A DNA stretch of 64,000 nucleotides from Gnetum montanum (taxonomy: Eukaryota; Streptophyta; Gnetopsida; Gnetales; Gnetaceae), in the NCBI GenBank assembly GCA_015680685.1, contig MNCI01024892.1, positions 958,663 through 1,022,662 of the forward strand, read 5' to 3'. A program made the translations under genes and the position numbers. Positions 56,816-64,000 of the stretch are shown in pieces. Below the pieces are notes generated by a model. It was not told where the DNA came from. It saw only the letters and a list, made by a program, of their open reading frames with translations, and did not search any database. Position 1 is the stretch's first letter; each line of letters opens with the position of its first letter.

Positions 56816-59800
56816 GATGGTTGATATCTAGTGCATGATTTTCTTATTGGTTGGATTGGTATAAATATTTCTTGCATTCATGGTGTACCAGTTAATTCTC
56901 TAAGAGGTTGAATTATTGGGTCAGCAATTATTTGACTACATTCTCTAGACTCTTAATGATCTTTCTACCTCCCTTAGGATAATGACTCTAGAAACATTAT
57001 TAATAACCAACTAAAGGTTAGTATCCTAGGTCTAAGTATAAGTTTAAGTTAGTCACCTAATCCTAAGGCACACTATGACTAAAAGATGCTAGATTATTAG
57101 TCCAATCCATCTTATTGCTAGACATGGTTAATTGATCTAGGTTACAACCTACTAAGGCATGATTTAAAGTATCACCTAATTATCAATTACCTAGATGACT
57201 AATCTGATATTATCATTGGCTTTAGAAGATTGAAACATATTATAAATGATTATTTATATGTTAGAAATGTATATCAAATGCTTAAGTTTTTTTCTAAATC
57301 TAATTCACAAGGCTTTTAAGACATAGTTTAGGGTAACGATAGAAAATTGAATTTTAAAGTTCCATAGGATAAATCTGACTTTTCCTTTATATTGAGGAGA
57401 CTAAAATCTATTGGAAACAACTGTTTCTTTACCAACAAAAATTTTTTTCAAGATACAGGCATGAATTTTGTGACTTTCTGAGAGCTTCCTAGGAGGTCAT
57501 CCATTTTAGTACTACTTCATAATTAGCACACTTAATTATGAAGTTCTCATTTCTCATGCTACAAATCCATTAATATGACTAATTAGTCAAATTTGACCAT
57601 AACTAATAATTTAAATTTAAATTTTTTAAATTTATATTTTATAATTAATATTTTCCTATTAATTGATGGACTTTTTTACGTTATTTGGTAAATTTTTTTT
57701 CTAACACTAATAAACAGAAACCTATAGTCTTCTTGATTATCAAATTGTAAGGACTTGTGAGCCACTTAGTCATTGGTGAGTAAAACCTACAATGTCATTG
57801 GTGAGTAAAACCTACAATGTCATTGGTGAATAAAACCTACAATGTCCACACTATTCACAAACACCTTAGGTCATGTAGCTAATACATACCAAGATGGTAG
57901 GTGTTAGGAAAACAAACAACGATGGTGACATAGAAGAGCAATGAAAGAACAATGAGGAGGATAACATATTTCAGCTAGTAGTGGTGGCAGGATAACATGT
58001 AGTGGAAAGGTGTGAACATGTAGAAGATGCATGGGCATGTAGGAGGCCACATGGTAGAGGTTTCTAATTATGTAGAAAGGACATGGTTGTTGCTGAATAA
58101 TGGTTGGCAATGGGTGTTGCTTGGCCTTGTGTGGCCTAGCTAGGATGCATAGTAAATGGGTCCTCATAGCCCTACTATTATGTAGCATAGCTGGGCTATA
58201 GCTTACAACGTGGCCTTCCCATGGTCTATAGTAGCTAGTCTTTATGCAAGCTCTATCACTGTGTAATAAGCAAGGAATTTTTCTAAATTAAAATCTAAAA
58301 TTTAAAATTATTTATATATTTTGAATAACTAATAAACACAACCAAGTAATTCAACTTGGGGGCTAGCTAGCTAAATTTTTAGAGTTGGATTTGACAAATA
58401 TGAGATCTTAGGTTCAACTCTAAGCTTCCTTTCTAATTTTTAATTTTAAATTAAAATTTATAAAGTTATAAAATTTTAAATTTTTCTAGCACATATTTCA
58501 AGAAAATTTAAACTTCAATATCTCCAAAACAATAAGCTTAATTGGGATGAAATTGATATCATTCATATCATCTCGTTAAGCACTACACATTGGACATAAT
58601 TTTGGAATCTAAAAGTTAAGTCTAATATTTATGATTTTGAAAGATTAAAATAGCCAATTTAGCCAACTTAACCTTTATAATTTATTGCATGGAAACATGA
58701 AGAATTCTAAGTAACTTGAGTTCAACTGTATAATAAATCAACAAGAAAACAACATACAAATGTTTACATTTTGGACATAAATAATATTTATTAATTAAAT
58801 AAGGGTGAGAAAATTATATGGCTAGCTTGACTTCATTGAATTCACTGATGTTTGAGACCTAGATAAGGATATATAGTATGGGGTTGTTGGAATTCAAGTA
58901 TTCTAGGAATTACCAAAACCTAATAACAAGGTAATGCCTTAAAAGACTCTATTGCAACTACTGAAATATAAAATTTATCTTAGATATCTAAGAAAAATGT
59001 ATGTTAATAAAAGTTGGGTAAGAGTTACTAGGACTGATATTATCCTTATCTTGCTAGAGTCTCTCGTAATGTATATACCTTGTTGCTATGTGGTTAGGAC
59101 TCTTCAAACTTTTGTCACATATATCCCTGGAAGTTGTTGGGAGTGAATCTTCTTGGTTGCATGATTCATCTTGAACTTGATACACATCTAGTGATGTTTC
59201 ATGATTCTCCATGTACCATGACTTATGTTCATCATTGAACTATAATCAACCCTTAATTTTTCTTAACCCTTGGACCATGATTTTCTCTAATACTAATTGT
59301 AACATCTAGCTCCTTGATGTCATGACAAATGTCAAATATTTAAAAGAGTGCTTTATTAATGTAGAAATAGTATATCTAGATCATGCTTCAAGGGTTCCTT
59401 GGGATTATCTTCTTTCAACATCTATTTCTTAGAGGGAATCTAACACTATCACCATGATTAAGCTTGTACTCAACTAGAAGGAATGACAAATCACCTTCCT
59501 ATCTTGCTTCACCTAATACCTATTACTCACCATACTGGCTCTGCAACTCTCTGCTAGTACAACCTCTAATTCTTTGGTATAATTACCTTAGTTCAAACTC
59601 CCAAAGGTCTTCAAGAGACATGTTTATTATTACAACTTGCCCTCTTAAGTCTTATTATAATAATTACATCATTGTTACGAAGCACATCATCTCTATTATG
59701 AAATGGCTTCATTTGGGAATGGGGAGGTGACATATAGACCTTTTTGATCTATTGGATAGTAGAAATATACATGTTATAAGTTTTGAAAACATCATTTAAA

Positions 59801-59862
59801 AAATTATCCAAGTATTCCATCTATGTCATGTGTTCAAATGCAAGACATTATAAGAAAATATG
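56816..59862. other. Non-coding stretch
   Basis: No gene recognised on either strand. Contains a 25-bp triple repeat (57769-57843) and AT-rich segments (57600-57720, 58440-58520). The minus frame at 57904-58188 is His/Leu-rich but lacks any known motif. Confidence 0.45.
57769..57843 (+). repeat. Three tandem copies of a 25-bp unit
   Basis: GTCATTGGTGAGTAAAACCTACAAT at 57769-57793 and 57794-57818 are identical; the third copy (57819-57843) has one change. Confidence 0.95.
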
Positions 59863-60830
59863 TGATGAGATGCGATATCGCATACACCGTGATATCGCGT
59901 ACGTGATATCACAGATGTCGCAATATTGCGTTGTACCCTGCGATATCGCGTATGTGATATCGCAGTCTGCCACAAAATCTATAAATAAGAGGCGGCACTC
60001 CCCTCATTTCTCATCCTAGGCTTAAAGTAGGGAAACTCTGGCAGTTAGATCACTCCAGAGATAGAATATTTTCCATGTGCCCGCAGTAGGAGTCCCCAAG
60101 TGAACGAATCTTTATTCGAGCAGCTTTGTACCTGAATGCAAGTTGTGTACGGAAATAAAGATGAGATTTTTGGATAAACCTTACAGTGCATGGAATAGAA
60201 CTTATTACATGTTATTTATTACCTACATTAGCGCGGCATGAGCACGACTTGATTACAAGCATTGACGAATGTATACGGCTAATCAAGGAATCGGTTGCTC
60301 ATCGCGATTAGTCTCTCTCATCCTCAACTCCTAGAATACGAGATGAGTACGACTTGATTACGAGCATCTACGGATGTGTATGGCTAGTCAAGGAATCGAC
60401 TGCTCATCACGTTTAGGCTAGTTAAGTGCCTCAGTATGACCACTTCAAGCACGTGCGTTACATGTGGTGATCCCAGTAACAATTAGCATTTGGTAGCCAC
60501 AATTGTATAGTTCAGGGTATGTACGGTAAGTGGGAATGGATGCTGACGCTAGTTAATTTAGACTTAGTCCTTAGTTAGAGTTAGCTAGTTTCTCAACCCT
60601 TCGCTCTTAGCATAGAAGACATAAAACCATAAAAGACCATAAAAATCATATACCTCGGACTTACTTAATCATACACCGTGACAACAACAAGTAAGTCTAG
60701 GAAGACAACGAATGATTAACCCCAAGTGTTCCATGGGGCGTTTAGGCATTTAGTCTACGGAGTTCGATCGGATTGCATGTGCTATGTTCGTTTCATATGG
60801 TTGAGTGTAGGAGTACCTCGCCACTCATCA
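59863..60830 (+). repeat. 5' LTR of element H
   Basis: 968 bp, TGATGAG start, CCACTCATCA end, TATAAATA at 59980-59987, ATAAAGATGAG poly(A)-signal region near 60155, doublet TGGTGATCCCAG / TGGTAGCCAC near 60465 and 60491. From TATAAATAAGAGG on it aligns with LTR B. Confidence 0.92.
59871..59987 (+). promoter_or_regulatory. LTR promoter of element H: GATATC palindrome array plus TATA
   Basis: GATATC occurs at 59874, 59891, 59905, 59942 and 59956, with AATATT at 59922 in the same series; successive spacings are 17, 14, 17, 20 and 14 bp. Perfect palindromes: TGCGATATCGCA (59871-59882), GTGATATCAC (59903-59912), CGCAATATTGCG (59919-59930), GCGATATCGC (59940-59949). The array ends about 17 bp before TATAAATA. 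Confidence 0.8.
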
Positions 60831-60831
60831 T

Positions 60832-60849
60832 TGGCACCATTGTCGAGGA
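60832..60849 (+). other. Primer binding site of element H
   Basis: TGGCACCATTGTCGAGGA two bases after the LTR end; family PBS with transitions. Confidence 0.85.
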
Positions 60850-60972
60850 TTAAGTGTTTGTGCACCGAATAGAACATAAGGGATATCACTCACATCGTTG
60901 TGAGCCTTAACGAACCTTTGGGTTAATCAAAAGAGAAAATTTATATATCGGTGAATTAGCATACCGATAAAA

Positions 60973-63480
60973 ATGCCTTCTTCTCATAAGAGCAACTCAC
61001 CACCTAGGGACCACACACGAGACATTCGGCAACATAAAAAACATAACCAAAATCAGCCAAGTCCTAAACAATACAAGATAGTTTATACTCATCTTGATGA
61101 ATATATTCTAGATTTTACTTTTATTCTCCATCAGGAAGAACAGCTGTGATGGAGAGATTTGCAAGGTAACATTGTGTTACCCCTAGATTGATCAGTCCCT
61201 CAAATGCTTTTCTGTGCCTTGGCACAAATTGGCATGTAAGAATTATTTACTGAATATGTTGGTGAAGATTTTGACATGAGGGATTATTATCCCATAGATG
61301 CCCAACGTATGAGAGACTTAAGATAGGAGAGTCAACATACACTATTGAAGGGCAAGGTCCCACACATCCTTAGCAAAATAGAAGATGAGGAACCCCTTGT
61401 CACGGGTTCTTTAGCAAAAGATGTTCCCTCTCCTAACAATGATGAGGAGGTTGGGTATCAAAACCTATGATCAGCGATACATATCCCTGGTTCTGATGCT
61501 CATGAACACCAACTATTCACAGAGGGAACAACCACTTATGTTAAGGATGGGCACTTAGATCGTCCCCATGAACAGGGACGTAGCAACCAAAGAGAAGGCA
61601 AGAAACATCATCATGGCGATGGTTCCCCTTCTTCTTCCCCTTCTTCAAATCACTCATCCTCTCCTTCCACTTTTGGGTGTAGCCACCATGAACATAAAGG
61701 TGAGGATAATAGTAAGAAGGATGAAAGACCTCGACGGGAAAGTCGAGAGAGAGGATAAGGGCAAGGACATAGGGAGAGTAGGGAACAATGCAGACATCAC
61801 AGGCGTCATGAAAGAGACGATCATGATGAGCCCCTACTCGCAACCCGAAGTATGTTCAACATAACGGAGGTAGTTAGGATTCCCACAAGGCATTTAAAGG
61901 ATAGTCGGATCAAGCATTTAGACATGAATAACATCCCATGATTTGAAGGGGGATACAGTGCTGATCCGCAAAATCATTTATGAACATTCCATGATGCCTG
62001 TGCCTTGTAGAATATAGAAAATAAGTGGTAAAAACTTAAGTTGTTTCCAAGGACACTCACCAAAGAAGTAGAGAGCTGGTACCAGTCCTTAGAATCGAAA
62101 ACCATCAGGAGGTGGAGTACGATGCTAGAACTATTCAACGAAAAGTATCAAATGTACTCTAGAGTGTCCAATTTGCATAAGCAGATCCAAGGTTGGAAGC
62201 AAGGTACACATGAACCCTTGGATGCTGTCATGGCCCGCTATTACACATTGTTACATTGTTTCCCTGGCTATGGGTACACTCAGCGGGATCAACTTCACCA
62301 CATCATGGATGGGTTGAGGCATGAAACTAGAAGAATCCTTGGAACTTACGCCCAAGGGAGACTCTCACAACTTAGAGCCCATGAAGTACATAGCTTGTTG
62401 GAACAAGTAGCAAAAGAAGAAGGTGAGCTATGCAAAAGGGAAAGTGTGGAAGAGTACAACTATGATCCCTCCCTTTGAAAGAAGGGAGTGAAATTTTGCG
62501 ATGAAGAGGATGAGTCACCAATCAAAGAGTTGGTGAACCAAAAAACCTTGCCAATCCAAAAATTAACAACAAAAATAGCGGCTAAGGTAAACTATCTTAC
62601 AAATTGTAGAAGAGTCTAAGGTTGAACAAAGTAGTGACAAAGGTAAGAAAAAGTGGAGATTTAGGCCCTACACATAACAAGGGTAAGGGAAAAATCACTA
62701 ACTATGATGTGCCTAAGGACTCTGACATAGACGATGACAATGGATGTGAGATCTACCACTATGACCATCCTAAGGGATGTTGCCCCATCATATCACATCT
62801 ACAGGAGTCTGGGATGTATGCGCTTAATCCAAGACTCAACCAACGGCAAACACCCCGAAGGTTACCTTATCCATAAGGTAACCCAAGGTAGTTCCACCAA
62901 CCACTAACGTATTATCCAAGTGGAACTCCACCATAGCCCATCGGATAGCATCAGCAGTAGCAATACCCACAATCATAGGGGATGCCATCACCAAAACATC
63001 AATACCCTTACCGGCAACCTGATCCTTATGGATATTATGTGTAGCATCCGATTTCTCCAAGTGACTCTATGATTCACACAACCCCCAACCGTCACTACCA
63101 AGTTTGGGAGTACTTCAGAAGGACTCCCTCTCCTCCGGGAGACACTCCATACCCACATCATCCTCCTAATCCACCTACACCTCTTCCACCATAAGTAGTT
63201 CCCATAACACCTCCTGCTCTAACAATGCAAGGGGAACTTCCTCCTCAATCATAGCAACATCACGCTGCGAGAGCTGTAAATATCCAACCTGCTGCTGGTT
63301 CTGACAACTGTAAAAAGAGAAGACCTTACTTCTGAACCAAAAGCCCAGAAAAACTCTCGCAACAACAAGAGGTTGGACCCATGTACACTCCTTCATCACC
63401 ATCTAACACTTTAGAGAACCCTTCAGTCCAATAGAGTGTAACGCATACAGTTATGTTAATGCATACCGTAACTGACTGGA
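60973..63480 (+). pseudogene. gag: Gag polyprotein of element H
   Basis: ATG at 60973 (MPSSHKSNSPPRDHTRD) is in the same frame as 62041-62478, so 1.5 kb read through with only point stops. N-terminal part: DFTFILHQEE, GNIVLP. A Ser/His-rich linker (SPSSSPSSNHSSSPST) and Arg-rich stretch come before the core: LEITEV-like residues, HLDMNNIP, WYQSLESKTIRRWSTML, ELFNEKYQMYSRVSNLHK, EPLDAVMARYYTLLHCFPGY, HHIMDGLRHETRRILGTYAQ and VAKEEGELCKRES. A deletion near 62590 shifts frame; then comes the knuckle remnant C-E-I-Y-H-Y-D-H-P-K-G-C-C (second Cys as Tyr, near 62746). A Pro/Gln-rich tail runs to about 63400. Confidence 0.9.
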
Positions 63481-63499
63481 TCAAGGTGGGCCACCTTCC

Positions 63500-64000
63500 T
63501 AGGAAACTAACTGACCATGGGAGTCCTTTAATCTATTTGCAGATCATCAAAAATGAACCACATAGGGCTCTTCTTAACTCAGGTTCCTGAGTCAACTTAA
63601 TTTCATGAGAGATGTACCATGCCTAGAACCTACCACAACTTAAGAAGAGCAACATTCAACTAGAGCTGGCAGACCAGTCCATCACCATTTCCTTGCGATT
63701 GGTGGAGGACATCATTACCATTGTGTGTGGTTGCTCTTACCTAGTTGATTTTCTGGTGATTGAAGTGAACAACAATGAAGGGAACTTCCTAATTATAATG
63801 GGAAGGGAATGGCTGAGTATAGTAGATGCATGCCTTAGGATCTGCGATCTTTCCTTGGAAATCTCTAAGATAAACATTTTTGGAAAGATCAAGAAGAGGA
63901 ATGTTCCATGCATCACATACAGTGATTCATCGGGTGATGACATGGAGGAAATGCCTCCATGTAACAGGTGTGCCCTTGAAACTTTGAACCAAAGATGCCT
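63500..64000 (+). pseudogene. pro: Aspartic protease of element H (5' part of pol)
   Basis: The frame reads LPRKLTDHGSPLIYLQI, then RALLNSGS: the catalytic D of D-S-G is Asn (codon 63576-63578, a G-to-A change). It goes on LADQSITI, LVEDIITI, VDFLVIEVNNNEGNFLIIMG, REWLSIVDA, LSLEISKINIFGKIKKR, VPCITYSDSS. It aligns with the protease of element B at 8940-9419. The domain is intact in layout but inactive by the Asn and several stops. The window ends shortly after it. Confidence 0.88.

Larger units (their letters stand above)
59863..64000 (+). mobile_element. Element H: Ty3/gypsy-related element, 5' part
   Basis: LTR (59863-60830), PBS, gag and protease run in order to the window end, so the RT, 3' LTR and any downstream gene lie outside. 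The flank just before the LTR is ATATG (59858-59862), the expected target duplication to look for beyond the window. Gag is in a single frame for 1.5 kb and the LTR is GC-richer than its relatives, so this may be a younger copy. Confidence 0.88.

Noticed and set aside
57769-57843. CRISPR-like array
   Set aside because: Three adjacent 25-bp units without spacers are a plain tandem repeat, and the genome is plant.
1-64000. An intact host protein-coding gene
   Set aside because: Every recognisable coding stretch is a broken transposon gene or the H1 pseudogene; no multi-exon plant gene could be supported.

Overview
The window looks like intergenic DNA from a large, transposon-filled plant genome. 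It is AT-rich, I see no intact host gene, and the reverse transcriptases, gags and helicase are plant families riddled with stop codons. The great age of the insertions and the LTR types make a gymnosperm (conifer-like) source my best guess, but that is inference. Three ambiguous bases (n) suggest a draft assembly.

Layout. (1) 1-5524: a minus-strand gag-only LTR element ('M') with a downstream gene (1-945), its own internal promoter (1411-1478), an intron, gag (3560-4640), PBS and part of the 5' LTR. (2) 5525-10697: a plus-strand Ty3/gypsy element ('B') of the same superfamily with LTR, PBS, gag, protease and the start of RT, joined abruptly to a second LTR fragment ('C'). (3) 10698-15010: AT-rich non-coding DNA with an old direct repeat. 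(4) 15024-18213: a 5'-truncated L1-type LINE between 13-bp target duplications. (5) 19087-19732: a linker histone H1 pseudogene. (6) 20.4-22.7 kb: copia RT and second-LINE fragments. (7) 24.6-27.0 kb: Helitron-type helicase pseudogene, directly followed by a 1.19-kb palindrome (27009-28195). (8) 28196-46261: a minus-strand gypsy gag-pol element. Its integrase holds an LTR-like insertion. Its RNase H is split by a 12.6-kb minus-strand element 'X' (30704-43340, target duplication TAAAT), and X is itself split by the plus-strand gag-only element '1' (32840-39114). (9) 48976-56810: complete gag-only element '2' (target duplication TCCAT, two 868-bp LTRs) with gag, an internal promoter, an intron and the same downstream gene as M. 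(10) 59863-64000: element 'H', 968-bp LTR, PBS, gag and protease, running off the window.

M, B, C, 1, 2 and H are one superfamily. LTRs end TGATGAG...CTCATCA, and the PBS resembles TGGCGCCGTTGCCGGGGA (tRNA-Asp type, as in Athila-like gypsy elements). From the TATAAATA box onward the LTRs align. Just upstream of TATA, each subfamily carries a different cluster of short palindromes (GATATC, AATATC/GATATT, TGATGTCA/TGACGTC, or TCTAATTATTAGA types).

The most unusual thing here is the downstream gene of M and 2. In both, a dyad cluster plus TATA box lies about 258 bp before a conserved splice donor. An acceptor then abuts the ATG of a reading frame conserved between the two copies. The internal dyads match dyads in LTRs: 2's internal promoter shares a 13-bp sequence with its own 5' LTR in inverted orientation, and M's shares GATATCGCG with H. 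This suggests a self-regulatory circuit in which an element-encoded protein, or a host factor, recognises fast-evolving motif arrays. It resembles in outline the VANC anti-silencing proteins of VANDAL transposons, but no sequence relationship to them is claimed.
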